A stretch of DNA of 64,000 nt from the NCBI RefSeq assembly GCF_021650935.1, contig NZ_CP091244.1, forward strand, positions 2,914,001-2,978,000, given 5' to 3'. Source of the stretch: Thiothrix winogradskyi (GTDB lineage: Bacteria; Pseudomonadota; Gammaproteobacteria; Thiotrichales; Thiotrichaceae). A model generated the notes under the pieces. It was not told the origin of the DNA. It made no database searches and saw only the letters and a list, made by a program, of their open reading frames with translations. Every line of letters starts with the position of its first letter. Positions within the stretch are counted from its first letter, which is position 1. The position numbers and the translations under genes were made by a program. This document shows positions 37,022-46,509 of this stretch, in pieces.

Positions 37022-37789
37022 TTAACCGAAACGGTTGGTCAGCTCGCCGATACCCGCGATGCTGACCACCACGGCATCCCCGTCATTCATCCCGCACACC
37101 CCCACTGACGTACCGCAGGCAATAATATCACCCGCTTCTAGGGTCATATCGTGCGAAATCTTGCTGACAATCTCATACGGTGAAAAGAACATATCCGCCA
37201 CCGGGTAGTTTTGCTTTTCCTCACTATTCAACTCAACCCGTACTCGCAACGCTGCCGGATCAAGCCCGGTGGCAATACTAGGGCCAAACACGCCAAACTG
37301 ATCGAAACTTTTCGCCCGCGTCCAATGCACGAACACCGGGTCTTGTTTCAGCAAATCGCGGGCGGTGACATCATTCACGCAGGTATAACCGAAGATATAA
37401 TCGGGCGCTTGTTCCAGCGAAACCCCTTTACAACGTTTACCGATGACAATGCCCAATTCGCCCTCGAACACCACCATGCCGTTGTAACCACTGGGGCGCG
37501 GTATGACATCACCCTGCCCCGCAAAACTGTTCGCCGCTTTGAGGAAATACAGCGGGTGCGCGGGCTTATGCAGATTTTCCACCACTGCCCGTTCCTGAAA
37601 ATTATTCCACAAGCCAATCAGCTTGGAAGGTTCACACGGGCGCAACAATTGCACCGCTGCCAAGGCAAACTCACGCCCGCTCAGCGCATGTTCGGCAAAC
37701 ATATCACCTTGATATTCCGTGATAATGCCATGTGCCAACGTCCCAAAACGGGTTTCACCCTCGGTGGAAAAACGTACCCATAGTGCCAT
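37022..37789 (-). CDS. Fumarylacetoacetate hydrolase family protein
   Basis: A 255-residue protein of the FAH family, which hydrolyses C-C bonds, decarboxylates or isomerises beta-diketo acids with a divalent metal. The metal-binding acidic set is visible in VVFEGELGIVIGKRCKGV and YTCVNDVTARDL, and the core in KSFDQFGVFGPSI. Typical length for the bacterial single-domain members. Exact substrate unknown. The start at 37789 has AGGAGC ahead; the longer frame to 37864 is not needed. Confidence 0.85.
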   Translation of the reverse strand: MALWVRFSTEGETRFGTLAHGIITEYQGDMFAEHALSGREFALAAVQLLRPCEPSKLIGLWNNFQERAVVENLHKPAHPLYFLKAANSFAGQGDVIPRPSGYNGMVVFEGELGIVIGKRCKGVSLEQAPDYIFGYTCVNDVTARDLLKQDPVFVHWTRAKSFDQFGVFGPSIATGLDPAALRVRVELNSEEKQNYPVADMFFSPYEIVSKISHDMTLEAGDIIACGTSVGVCGMNDGDAVVVSIAGIGELTNRFG

Positions 37790-37821
37790 CAGTCTGCTCC
37801 TGTTAAAACAATGCCTAAAGC

Positions 37822-38559
37822 TTACGGTTGCAACGCACAAAAAGCACGGATTTGTTGCTCGCAAGCCGCCGCCAGCGCTTTACGGTCGGTACCTGTTGTT
37901 GTCATTGGGGGTAGAAAATGAATTTCCGCCTGAACACCGGATTCTGCCAGCAATGCTTTCAAATTATCCCACAAGGATTGCTGATCCACATACGGCACGG
38001 CGGGATGCGTCAAACCATCACGCCCCGGATAACGCAACGCCACGGGTTGTACCGCAACACCCGCATCAAACGCCGGAGCAAACAAACGCGCATGAAAGGT
38101 ACGCACATCATTCCCCGTGGTGGTGGTGCCTTCCGGGAATAGCAGTACCGAATCCCCCGCCTGCAATGCCTGCAAAATCGTCGTCGCGGCTTGTGCTGCC
38201 GCGCCCACTTTACCGCGCGTAATGAATAATGTGCCGGATTTTTCTGCCAGCCAACCGATCACCGGCCATTGACGCACTTCTTGCTTCGACAGAAAACGCG
38301 GGTTAGCGACACCACCCAGCAGAGCAATATCCAGCCATGAAATATGATTAGCCACCATCAATACCGCCTCATCAGCGGGCTTGCCCACCACCTTGAGTTG
38401 TACCCCAATGATTCGCCCTGCTTTGCCTAGCCACCAACGTACCAAGCGCGGATAAAAAGCAGCTTGCCACACCCCGGCAAACACTACTGTCATTAACACA
38501 CCGACACCTGTGTGTATCACTAACCGAATCAACCGTACTGTTCTGCGTAATTGCTTCAT
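37822..38559 (-). CDS. 1-acyl-sn-glycerol-3-phosphate acyltransferase family (PlsC-like)
   Basis: A 245-residue membrane-bound acyltransferase: N-terminal helix (about 10-32), HX4D motif NHISWLD (about 71-77), and the FPEGTTTTG block (about 140-148), which are the catalytic and substrate motifs of PlsC. Expected to acylate lysophosphatidate or a lyso-lipid at the inner membrane. Whether this is the essential PlsC or a paralogue (such as OlsA-like) cannot be told. Thirty-two bases separate it from the downstream FAH gene. Confidence 0.87.
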   Translation of the reverse strand: MKQLRRTVRLIRLVIHTGVGVLMTVVFAGVWQAAFYPRLVRWWLGKAGRIIGVQLKVVGKPADEAVLMVANHISWLDIALLGGVANPRFLSKQEVRQWPVIGWLAEKSGTLFITRGKVGAAAQAATTILQALQAGDSVLLFPEGTTTTGNDVRTFHARLFAPAFDAGVAVQPVALRYPGRDGLTHPAVPYVDQQSLWDNLKALLAESGVQAEIHFLPPMTTTGTDRKALAAACEQQIRAFCALQP

Positions 38560-38639
38560 CTTATTTTCCTAGTTTCCGATGACCTGAGGTTATTGGGTTG
38601 TATTCCTTCGCGAAAGAGCATAACCGTATTTTTTTGTGT

Positions 38640-38673
38640 TTGTCACAAAGCTGTCATATTCACCGCCTATAGT
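38640..38673 (+). promoter_or_regulatory. Pho box and promoter of pstS
   Basis: Two 7-base repeats TTGTCAC (38640-38646) and CTGTCAT (38651-38657) are spaced by four bases, giving the 11-base periodicity of a PhoB site. A -10 box TATAGT (38668-38673) follows 10 bases later, as in PhoB-activated promoters where the Pho box replaces the -35. Confidence 0.8.
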
Positions 38674-38736
38674 TCGCAGCAGTTCAACACTGACACTGCT
38701 TGAAAACGATTGATTTAAAACTTTGGAGATTTTCAA

Positions 38737-39780
38737 ATGAAGAAACTTGCTCTGGCGATTGCTGCTGCTCTGGCGCTGTCTGCTACCGCTGCTCACGCAC
38801 GTGACAACATCGAAATCGTGGGTTCTTCCACTGTTTATCCTTTCACCACAGCAGTTGCTGAAACATTTTCTAAAAAGACTGGCAACCCAGCCCCTAAAGT
38901 TGAGGCAACTGGTACTGGCGGCGGCATGAAATTGTTCTGCGCGGGTGCTGGCGTTGAAACCCCAGACCTGACTAACGCTTCACGCCGCATGAAAAAAAGC
39001 GAATTTGAAGACTGCAAAAAGAACGGCGTTGATGCTATCACTGAAATCAAAATGGGCTACGACGGTCTGACTATCGCGCAATCCAAAAGCAGTGATGAAT
39101 TCAAAAACTTCACCCTGAAAGATTTGTACATGGGCTTGGCGAAAGACGTGCCTAACGAAAAAGGCGAGTTAGTTCCTAACACCGCCAAAACTTGGAAAGA
39201 AGTTAACGCTGAACTGCCAGACGTGAAAATCGAAGTGCTCGGGCCGCCACCTACCTCTGGTACTCGTGACTCTTTCAACGAGCTGGGTATGGAAGGTGGC
39301 TGTAAGCAAGTAGAATCCCTGAAAGCCCTCAAAGAAAAAGACGAAAAAGCTTACAAAGCGGCTTGTCAAACCATCCGTGAAGACGGTGCGTATATTGAAG
39401 CGGGTGAAAACGACAACCTGATCGTGCAAAAACTGGAAGCAAACCCTAAAGCCTTGGGCGCATTCGGTTTCAGCTTCCTTGAGCAAAACGAAGACAAACT
39501 GCGCGGTTTGGCTATCGGCGGCGTTGCACCTTCAGCAGAAGCGGTTATTGATGGCAGCTACCCCATGTCACGTTCCATGTTCGTTTACGTGAAAAACAGC
39601 CACGTTGACCAAGTAAAAGGCATCAAGGAATTTGTTGCTGAATACGTGAGTGAAGCAGCAATGGGTGCTGATGGTTACTTGGCAGACAAAGGTTTAGTGC
39701 CTGTTGATGCTAAGGAACTGCCAGAAATCGCCAAGAATGCAACGTCATTGACCGCAATGACCGGCGACGACTTGAAATAA
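38737..39780 (+). CDS. pstS: Phosphate ABC transporter periplasmic binding protein PstS
   Basis: A 347-residue periplasmic protein with a signal peptide (about 1-21, ending AHA) and the PstS opening IEIVGSSTVYPFTTAVAETF. The phosphate-contacting GTGGGMKLFC and GPPPTSGTRDSFNEL segments are present. It captures phosphate for the PstCAB importer, but no pstC, pstA or pstB follows; a terminator does, so this copy is monocistronic. Preceded by a Pho box, hence phosphate-starvation induced. Confidence 0.95.
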   Translation: MKKLALAIAAALALSATAAHARDNIEIVGSSTVYPFTTAVAETFSKKTGNPAPKVEATGTGGGMKLFCAGAGVETPDLTNASRRMKKSEFEDCKKNGVDAITEIKMGYDGLTIAQSKSSDEFKNFTLKDLYMGLAKDVPNEKGELVPNTAKTWKEVNAELPDVKIEVLGPPPTSGTRDSFNELGMEGGCKQVESLKALKEKDEKAYKAACQTIREDGAYIEAGENDNLIVQKLEANPKALGAFGFSFLEQNEDKLRGLAIGGVAPSAEAVIDGSYPMSRSMFVYVKNSHVDQVKGIKEFVAEYVSEAAMGADGYLADKGLVPVDAKELPEIAKNATSLTAMTGDDLK

Positions 39781-39822
39781 TAACATCCTCCTCCGAAGAT
39801 AATATTTCTAACAACGGAATTG

Positions 39823-39850
39823 AAGGGAGTGCCTCGGCACTCCCTTTTTT
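39823..39850 (+). terminator. Intrinsic terminator after pstS
   Basis: Stem AAGGGAGTGCC (39823-39833), loop TC, arm GGCACTCCCTT (39836-39846) and a T-run to 39850. Confidence 0.92.
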
Positions 39851-39964
39851 CGTGGCTAACCAGCGCACAGTAAATTCGCTTAGACACCCCTAAAGAAACA
39901 ACTTGCATACTGTTAAATTCAATAAAAAACAGCTAGTATGATGTTTAAACTTCAGGGATTCACC

Positions 39965-40276
39965 ATGAACATCCAGCAACAAATCCGCGCCCGCCGCCGC
40001 GCCTTAGGCTTTACCCAAGCCGCCATGAAAACCCGCATCGGCATGGGTCAACAACAATACCAACGCATCGAGGCCGGGGGTAACGCCAACCTTGACACTA
40101 TCCAGCTTATTGCCGACGGGCTAAATGCCGACTTGATGCTGATCCCCCGCAATCGGGTACAGGCAGTACTGAATTTACTCAATGGCATAGAGCCGACACC
40201 TGCCCCAACAACTTCAGCCGACCTTGAAGACCCTTGGAAAGAGTTACTGGCTGATTTATACGAGGAAGAAGCGTGA
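39965..40276 (+). CDS. HipB-like helix-turn-helix antitoxin
   Basis: A 103-residue XRE-type DNA-binding protein: helix-turn-helix in RARRRALGFTQAAMKTRIGMGQQQYQRIEAGGNANLDTIQLIADGLN (about 8-55), acidic C-terminus. By position it is the antitoxin and autorepressor of the adjacent HipA-like kinase. Start at 39965 preceded by AGGGATT. Its stop overlaps the GTG of the toxin gene (GTGA). A possible operator CTGTT-N13-AACAG lies at 39910-39932. Confidence 0.85.
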   Translation: MNIQQQIRARRRALGFTQAAMKTRIGMGQQQYQRIEAGGNANLDTIQLIADGLNADLMLIPRNRVQAVLNLLNGIEPTPAPTTSADLEDPWKELLADLYEEEA

Positions 40277-41526
40277 CGGCTAAAACGCAAGCCAGCGTAT
40301 TGGCGCTTCAACTGCACGGTTGCCACCTTGCCTACCTGACAGGGTTTGCAGGTGGGCGTAATACCATCACCTTCACCCCTGACTACCTGAACGCCACCGA
40401 ACGCCCGACCTTCACCCTGTCCCAACTCGGCAACCCCAAACTGTTCGATAAACCGTGGACAACGCAATTGAGGCTCCATCCGGCACTATCCAACCTATTA
40501 CCGGAAGGTGCATTGCGGGAATGGGTAGCCCGCAACCTGAAAATCCACCCTGACAATGAGTTTCCCCTGCTGGCATGGTTAGGCAACGACCTACCCGGCG
40601 CACTCATTGCTACACCAGTTGACCCGTTGCAAGTACCTGACTGGGTATTGTCAGGGCATTCGCGAACCGCTCGCCTGCTGATTCCCATCAACCATGACGG
40701 ACAACGTTTTTCCCTCGCCGGGGTGCAAATGAAATTTTCCGGCAGGCACAAAGACGGGCGCTACCACATCAGCCAAGCAGGTGAACTGGGCAACTGGATC
40801 ATCAAAACACCTTCCACTCTTTACCCAGGCGTACCCGCCAACGAATACACCTGCATGACACTGGCACAACTTGCTGGGGTGGAAATCCCCGACATCCGCC
40901 TACTGCCATTGGCTGATTTGGAAGGTTTACCCGCTATCCAGTTACCGGCGGAAACCCATGCTTATGCTATCCGCCGTTTTGACCGTGATGCGGATGACGG
41001 GCGTATCCATACCGAAGATTTCGCCCAAATCCTGCAAAAATACCCGCACGAAAAATACCACAGCAGCAACTACGAAATGCTGGGGCGCATCCTCCAGCAA
41101 TTCAGCGCCGACGGCACGGCTGACCTGCAACAACTGGCACGCCGCCTGCTGGTTAATATTTTGCTCGGCAACGGCGATGCCCACCTGAAAAACTGGACGG
41201 TTATCTACCCAGACCAAATAAATCCACAACTTGCCCCCGCCTATGACATTCTCTATACCCAAGCCTACATCACGGGCGAAACCCAAGCTGCCCTGAACAT
41301 GGGAGGTAGCAAAGACTGGTACAAACTGGAATGGCAACACTTCCAGCGTTGGGCAAAAAAAGTCGGTATTTCATGGGCATTGATTGAAACCAGCTTGTAT
41401 GACACGCTAGAACGCGCCCGTAATTTGTGGCCTGCTGCCCTACAAGAACTGCCGATGCTGGATGTTCATAAAGCAGCCTTACACACCCACTGGCAACGCC
41501 TGAACCCAGCGTGGCGAATGACCTGA
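40273..41526 (+). CDS. HipA-like serine/threonine kinase toxin
   Basis: A 417-residue HipA-family protein with an N-terminal subdomain (LSNLLPEGALREWVARNL near 72-90), the ATP-site region LAGVQMKFSG (about 150), the kinase core NEYTCMTLAQLAGVEIPDI, the YAIRRFDRDADDGRIHTEDFAQIL helix and the catalytic GNGDAHLKNW with AYDIL (metal-binding Asp). All catalytic landmarks look intact. E. coli HipA phosphorylates glutamyl-tRNA synthetase; the target here is unknown. Start is GTG, coupled to hipB. Confidence 0.9.
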   Translation: MTAKTQASVLALQLHGCHLAYLTGFAGGRNTITFTPDYLNATERPTFTLSQLGNPKLFDKPWTTQLRLHPALSNLLPEGALREWVARNLKIHPDNEFPLLAWLGNDLPGALIATPVDPLQVPDWVLSGHSRTARLLIPINHDGQRFSLAGVQMKFSGRHKDGRYHISQAGELGNWIIKTPSTLYPGVPANEYTCMTLAQLAGVEIPDIRLLPLADLEGLPAIQLPAETHAYAIRRFDRDADDGRIHTEDFAQILQKYPHEKYHSSNYEMLGRILQQFSADGTADLQQLARRLLVNILLGNGDAHLKNWTVIYPDQINPQLAPAYDILYTQAYITGETQAALNMGGSKDWYKLEWQHFQRWAKKVGISWALIETSLYDTLERARNLWPAALQELPMLDVHKAALHTHWQRLNPAWRMT

Positions 41527-41610
41527 GCAATCCACCCCGCCCATTGCGGCTTCTCGACACGCTCCTCTTCATCTGGTTTGCTTGGCAGCATTCCACCAAC
41601 AGGATCCCCC

Positions 41611-43170
41611 ATGCGTCCTTTAAACTTTGACAACCGCTTTGTACGCGAACTCCCCGGCGATACCGACGGGCTTAATGTACCGCGCCAAGTACACAACGCA
41701 CTGTGGTCAAGCGTGCAACCCACGCCAGTAGCCAATCCACAATTACTGGCGTATTCGCCCGAAGTAGCTGCACTGCTGGGCTGGACAGATGCCGACATTC
41801 AACACCCCGATTTCGCGCAAGTCTTCGGCGGCAACCAATTGCTCACGGGAATGCAACCCTATGCGGCTTGCTACGGCGGACACCAATTCGGCGGCTGGGC
41901 AGGACAATTGGGTGACGGACGCGCCATGAGCCTCGGCGAAACCCTCAATAGCGCAGGCGAACGTTGGGAATTGCAACTCAAAGGCGCAGGTTCCACTCCT
42001 TATTCACGCCGTGCGGATGGGCGAGCGGTATTGCGCTCCTCAGTGCGCGAATTCCTGTGTAGCGAAGCCATGCACCATCTCGGTATTCCCACCACCCGTG
42101 CCTTGAGTCTGGTTGCGACGGGTGATGGCGTGTTACGCGATATGTTTTACGATGGCAACGCGCAAATTGAACCGGGGGCAATCGTGTGCCGGGTTGCGCC
42201 CTCGTTCACCCGCGTTGGCAACTTTGAACTACCTGCCTCGCGTGGCGACCTCCGCTTGCTGGAACAATTGGTGGATTTCACCATCGCCCGCGATTACTCC
42301 GAACTGCAAGGCGATACGCAAGAAAAACGCGGGCAATGGTTCTTGGAAATCTGCCGTCGCACAGCGGTGATGATTGCGCACTGGATGCGAGTTGGCTTCG
42401 TGCACGGGGTAATGAACACCGACAATATGTCGATCCTGGGTCTGACCATCGACTACGGACCTTACGGTTGGCTGGAAGATTACGACCCCATGTGGACACC
42501 TAACACCACCGACGCCCAAGGCAAACGTTACAGCTACGGGCAACAACCCTATATCGGTCACTGGAATCTGGCACGTTTGAAAGATGCCCTGAAACCCGTG
42601 ATCAGTGATACCAATGTGCTGCAAGCCGGTTCGCAATTGTATGCGGATACTTACAGCGAAACCTTCGGCACGATGCTGGCGGCGAAATTCGGGATTCGGG
42701 AACTCTCTGATGAGGATGCGCCCTGGATCAATGGCGCATTTGAATTGTTGCACAAAGCGGAAGTGGATATGACGCTGTTCTTCCGTAATCTGGCATTATT
42801 AGATGTGCAGCAACCAACGCTTACCCCGCTCTATCCCGCATTCTACCGCGATGATTTATTGCAGCAATACCATGCCGAATGGGAGCAGTGGTTACAGCTT
42901 TATTGCCAACGGTTGCAGCGTGATGGTATGTCTGACCAAGAACGTCAGCAGCGTATGAATACCGTTAACCCGCGTTTTGTGTTACGCAATTACCTCGCGC
43001 AACAAGCCATCGACCAAGCCAGTGCGGGCGACAATAGTATGATTACAGAATTGTTGGACGTGTTGCGTCACCCTTATGCTGAGCAAGCGCACTATGCAAA
43101 ATTTGCCGAAAAACGCCCCGAATGGGCAAGGCACAAAGCGGGATGTTCGATGCTGTCTTGCAGCTCCTAA
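41611..43170 (+). CDS. selO: Protein adenylyltransferase SelO (YdiU)
   Basis: A 519-residue pseudokinase-fold enzyme that transfers AMP to protein side chains. Family blocks are GGHQFGGWAGQLGDGRAMSLGE (about 95-116), WELQLKGAGSTPYSRRADGRAVLRSSVREFL (about 125-155), the catalytic HGVMNTDNMSILGLTIDYGPYGWLEDY near 275-300, and the C-terminal Cys-Ser-Ser, the position of selenocysteine in eukaryotic SelO. The start at 41611 has AGGATC ahead. Follows hipA by 84 bases; functional links are unknown. Confidence 0.95.
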   Translation: MRPLNFDNRFVRELPGDTDGLNVPRQVHNALWSSVQPTPVANPQLLAYSPEVAALLGWTDADIQHPDFAQVFGGNQLLTGMQPYAACYGGHQFGGWAGQLGDGRAMSLGETLNSAGERWELQLKGAGSTPYSRRADGRAVLRSSVREFLCSEAMHHLGIPTTRALSLVATGDGVLRDMFYDGNAQIEPGAIVCRVAPSFTRVGNFELPASRGDLRLLEQLVDFTIARDYSELQGDTQEKRGQWFLEICRRTAVMIAHWMRVGFVHGVMNTDNMSILGLTIDYGPYGWLEDYDPMWTPNTTDAQGKRYSYGQQPYIGHWNLARLKDALKPVISDTNVLQAGSQLYADTYSETFGTMLAAKFGIRELSDEDAPWINGAFELLHKAEVDMTLFFRNLALLDVQQPTLTPLYPAFYRDDLLQQYHAEWEQWLQLYCQRLQRDGMSDQERQQRMNTVNPRFVLRNYLAQQAIDQASAGDNSMITELLDVLRHPYAEQAHYAKFAEKRPEWARHKAGCSMLSCSS

Positions 43171-43499
43171 TTCACTAGCGGCTTACGAGTCGGTAAAGCA
43201 CAAAAAGTGGTGCATTGCTTATTGTTGCCAAGATTGATCTCAACATCCTGCTGCCGCTTGGGCTGCGGAGGCTTAGCCTCCACCCGAATGCTGGCTGGTG
43301 AGGTATTCAAGGGCACGCCTTCATTTGCCGGAGCGGGTTCTGATGCCCCTGTCTCTGTCTGTTGCTGAAACGGATTAATGGAAGAAGCCGCGCCCGACAC
43401 GGCTTCTGAGACATTAGTGAGCGTGGAACAAGCGGATACCGAAAAACCACTCAATAATACCACCATACACGCCAAGGTTCGTGGGCTGGTCATTTTCAT
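43167..43499 (-). CDS. Small predicted lipoprotein
   Basis: A 110-residue lipoprotein: signal peptide with lipobox SVSAC (Cys about 24), then a flexible Ser/Thr/Pro/Glu-rich body, a PPQPKRQQD basic patch and two Cys in the C-terminus (KQCTTFCALP). Not recognised. Start has AAGGAG ahead. It overlaps the convergent selO end by four bases. Confidence 0.65.
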   Translation of the reverse strand: MKMTSPRTLACMVVLLSGFSVSACSTLTNVSEAVSGAASSINPFQQQTETGASEPAPANEGVPLNTSPASIRVEAKPPQPKRQQDVEINLGNNKQCTTFCALPTRKPLVN

Positions 43500-43639
43500 T
43501 TGCTAGTCTCCTTACATTGCCCAATAACAGGGCTGTTTTTACACAACAAGCCTAGTGTAGCAGTAAAGAGACAAAAATTCTGTTGATTTTATTGATATGT
43601 TGTGAATTGCATACAAAAAATATATTTCAAATACCCGCT

Positions 43640-44116
43640 TTACCCCTTGGGCTGCATTTGTTCCGGGCGCGTGGGCGGGTCTAATTCGGTTTCCGCCCAA
43701 TCCACATCCACTGGCTCACCCGCTTTATTGAACAAGGGCAATTCATAATCATTCCAGCCGCGTATCCCGGTTTTCATGGAATACACCTGCTGATAACCCA
43801 GTAACTGCAAGGTCAGTGCAGCCAGTGCAGTACGGTTTCCCGAACGACACACCAGCACCACCGGCTTATCACGTGCCATCACTAACTCAGGAATGGTGTC
43901 GGAATAACCCCAATCACAAGAGGTTTCCAAAATACCACGCGGCACATGCAGGGAATCTTTCAGGTGCGCCGCGTCATATTCATCGGCTTCGCGAATATCG
44001 ACAATCAGCACATCAGGGTTGCTGGCTTGCAGCGCTTCCACATCCCACGGCATCAATTCCTGAATATGGGGCAACGCATCGGCAACCAGTGCCGCAAAGG
44101 TTTTAGGCTTATTCAC
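43640..44116 (-). CDS. Rhodanese-domain protein
   Basis: A 158-residue single rhodanese domain: VLIVDIREADEYDAAHLKDSLHVPRG (about 35-60), active-site Cys near 90 in VLVCRSGNRT, and GIRGWNDYELPLF, followed by an acidic C-terminal extension. Rhodaneses carry a sulfane sulfur on the Cys. No signal peptide, so cytoplasmic. Two bases downstream of the NarL-like regulator, so the last gene of the dsrN-dsrR-kinase-regulator operon; this context suggests persulfide trafficking in sulfur oxidation, which is inference. Confidence 0.88.
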   Translation of the reverse strand: MNKPKTFAALVADALPHIQELMPWDVEALQASNPDVLIVDIREADEYDAAHLKDSLHVPRGILETSCDWGYSDTIPELVMARDKPVVLVCRSGNRTALAALTLQLLGYQQVYSMKTGIRGWNDYELPLFNKAGEPVDVDWAETELDPPTRPEQMQPKG

Positions 44117-44118
44117 GC

Positions 44119-44793
44119 TTAATGCTCTGCATTAGCCGCTTCGACACGGATACCGTGTTCCACCGCCATTACCGCTGCGGTAATACGGGAGCTGACATTT
44201 AATTTACGTAAAATGGCTTTAACATGCAGTTTTACCGTGCCATCGGAGATGCCTAGGTTGCGGGCAATGACTTTGTTACTCTGACCTTCTGCCAACAAGG
44301 TAAGGATTTCGTATTCACGCGGCGTCAATTCAGAGAATGGGTTGGCAATCTTGTCTTCATGCGCCCGCGCATCACCGCCTTGCACCACTCTTGCCAATAC
44401 CGGCGCGAGTTCCGGGGCAACCACGGTTTTGCCTGCGACGATTTCGCGCAAAGCCACCACTAATTCATCGGGTTCAATGTCTTTGAGCAAGTAACCGCGT
44501 GCACCACTGCGCAAAGCTTCCACTAAATCGTTTTCATTGCTGCTGGTGGTGAGCATGACGACACGCAGATTCGGGGTATTTTTGCGTAACTGGCGTAATA
44601 CCGTGAGACCGTCCATTTGCGGCATCCGCATATCCAGCAAGACAATATCCGGTTCGAGGTTGAGGGCAGCGGCTAAGCCTTCGTCACCACTGCCAACCGC
44701 AGCGACCACTCGGATACCCCGCCGGGTCAGTAAATCTTCCAAACCTGCACGAAACAGGGTGTGGTCATCAATCAACAATACTTTTTCGTTCAT
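44119..44793 (-). CDS. NarL/FixJ-family response regulator
   Basis: A 224-residue regulator: receiver with DD at 9-10, phospho-acceptor Asp at 54 (IVLLDMRMPQMDG) and Lys in LLKDIEPDEL; C-terminal LuxR helix-turn-helix LTPREYEILTLLAEGQSNKVIARNLGISDGTVKLHVKAILRKL. Partner of the NarX-like kinase 35 bases upstream. NarL group by family; since the kinase lacks the nitrate-sensing part, its regulon probably differs from NarL's. Confidence 0.92.
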   Translation of the reverse strand: MNEKVLLIDDHTLFRAGLEDLLTRRGIRVVAAVGSGDEGLAAALNLEPDIVLLDMRMPQMDGLTVLRQLRKNTPNLRVVMLTTSSNENDLVEALRSGARGYLLKDIEPDELVVALREIVAGKTVVAPELAPVLARVVQGGDARAHEDKIANPFSELTPREYEILTLLAEGQSNKVIARNLGISDGTVKLHVKAILRKLNVSSRITAAVMAVEHGIRVEAANAEH

Positions 44794-44828
44794 GTGGGGT
44801 CGCTTGTTACTGTGGTCATCAGAGCAGG

Positions 44829-46505
44829 TTACATGCCAAACAAGTCAGAAAGCTTCTTAGTTGGCGGTGCATCGAAATTTAATTGTATCAGTGTACCCTC
44901 ACCCGGTTCACTTTCAAACTGTATCTCACCACCGATCTTGTCCGCCCGCTCCTGCATAATGCGTAAACCGATGTGTTCACCCGTGGTAGGGTTAGGTTCG
45001 GGCAAAGGGTCAGGCAAGCCAATACCGTCGTCTTCCACTAAAATGCTGCACCGACCTTCTTCATTGCTGTACAGTAACAAGCGCACGGTAGCGGCTTGGC
45101 TGTGCTTGCGAATATTGGTCAGTGATTCTTGCACAATGCGAATCACCTCCAACTCAACTTCGCGTGATAAATCTTTCAGTGCCCAATTATGGTAGAAAAA
45201 AACTTCCATACCGGTTTCTTGGCGGAAACGCTCGGTCAGACGTTCAACTGCCCGTAAAATTCCCTTGCCATCAATCGGCGCACGAAAATCGGTAATCAAG
45301 CTGCGTAACTCGGCGTAAGCTTCGTCGATGGTGTTTTCCAGCACCTCCAACTCATGCCACATATCCGCTTCCGCCCCACGATTGAAGGAGTCATCCAGCA
45401 AACGTACTTTAAAACGCAAACTGGCAAGGGTTTGTGCCAGTGAATCATGCAACTCGTGCGCCATACGGGTACGCTCTTCCATGATCGACAGGGTGCGCAT
45501 GTCTTCATCGCTATTGGCTTTCTCAATCGCCATACCCAAATGCTGACCGATGCTGAGCAACAACTCGTCATCTTCCACCTTATCGTAACGCCCTTGCCGA
45601 ATGAAGAGATTGTAAATGCCCAGAATTTTATCGCGATATTGCAGCGGAATCGCCAGCATTTCCAAATCTTGCTGCCCCGCACATAAGGGCTTGCCTAAAA
45701 TCACATTGCATTGTGCAACATCGCCACGCACTTTAATTCCACGCTCACTGGCAGCTTTACCGCATAAACAATCAGGTCGAGGCAAAGTTTCTTCAGCTTT
45801 TAGGGCGGCTGTATTCAAACCAATGCTGGATACCAAGCGCATATTGCCCTCACGATCCAGCAAACGCACGGTCGCCGCTTCCGCGTGTACCACATCGGTC
45901 AGGGTATGCAGAAACCGCTTGAGTAAATCCTCCAAACTATCGGCACGATTAACACAGGTTGCCACCTCGTAAAGAACGCTAAGGTGACGCTTTTTCTGGG
46001 CAAGGTATTTTTCCTGCCGACTCATGCGTTTTTGCTGCACCCGTGACAGTGCCTGATAATCTTCGGTAATCGCGTTGATTTGCTCGCGAATTTTGCGCGA
46101 CGGACAGCTTTTTCCTGAAATTGGCATCCGCGCACTGAAATCACCTTTACGCAAGCGAATCGCCCAGCGGGATAATTCCGCACCAAACCGTGAAAATTCC
46201 CGCCACATCCAATACAGCAATGACAAAACACCCGCACCCGCGATAAGCCACAAACCGGTCATCACAGGCGCAATCCACTGATACTCCGCTTTGCTGCTGG
46301 TAGCCCAAAAATAGACAGCACCAATGACAGTAAACGTAAAAACCAACACCATCAGGCTAACTTGTGCCTGCCAGGGCAGATCAATAACCGGGCGACCTTC
46401 CTGACTCGCCCAGTAGCTCTCGCGTGAAATCGTCTCCGCAACATCGTCAACGTCTGGCTGAGGCAATGTGGTGGGAATGGGGAGTTTGACGACGCTTTCT
46501 TGCAT
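44829..46505 (-). CDS. NarX-like sensor histidine kinase without periplasmic sensor domain
   Basis: A 558-residue kinase. Two membrane helices (about 47-68 and 77-100) enclose only about eight periplasmic residues. A HAMP-like region follows, then a coiled coil, a GAF-like domain (about 165-320), the HisKA_3 core MAHELHDSLAQTLASLRFK (phospho-His about 350) and a HATPase (EDDGIGLPDPLPEP, GLRIMQERADKIGG). The GAF part has Cys at 246, 248, 266 and 275. E. coli NarX has a nitrate-binding periplasmic domain; this one does not, so a cytoplasmic redox or sulfur signal is likelier. Start 46505 lies four bases after dsrR. Confidence 0.9.
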   Translation of the reverse strand: MQESVVKLPIPTTLPQPDVDDVAETISRESYWASQEGRPVIDLPWQAQVSLMVLVFTFTVIGAVYFWATSSKAEYQWIAPVMTGLWLIAGAGVLSLLYWMWREFSRFGAELSRWAIRLRKGDFSARMPISGKSCPSRKIREQINAITEDYQALSRVQQKRMSRQEKYLAQKKRHLSVLYEVATCVNRADSLEDLLKRFLHTLTDVVHAEAATVRLLDREGNMRLVSSIGLNTAALKAEETLPRPDCLCGKAASERGIKVRGDVAQCNVILGKPLCAGQQDLEMLAIPLQYRDKILGIYNLFIRQGRYDKVEDDELLLSIGQHLGMAIEKANSDEDMRTLSIMEERTRMAHELHDSLAQTLASLRFKVRLLDDSFNRGAEADMWHELEVLENTIDEAYAELRSLITDFRAPIDGKGILRAVERLTERFRQETGMEVFFYHNWALKDLSREVELEVIRIVQESLTNIRKHSQAATVRLLLYSNEEGRCSILVEDDGIGLPDPLPEPNPTTGEHIGLRIMQERADKIGGEIQFESEPGEGTLIQLNFDAPPTKKLSDLFGM

Positions 46506-46509
46506 GAAA

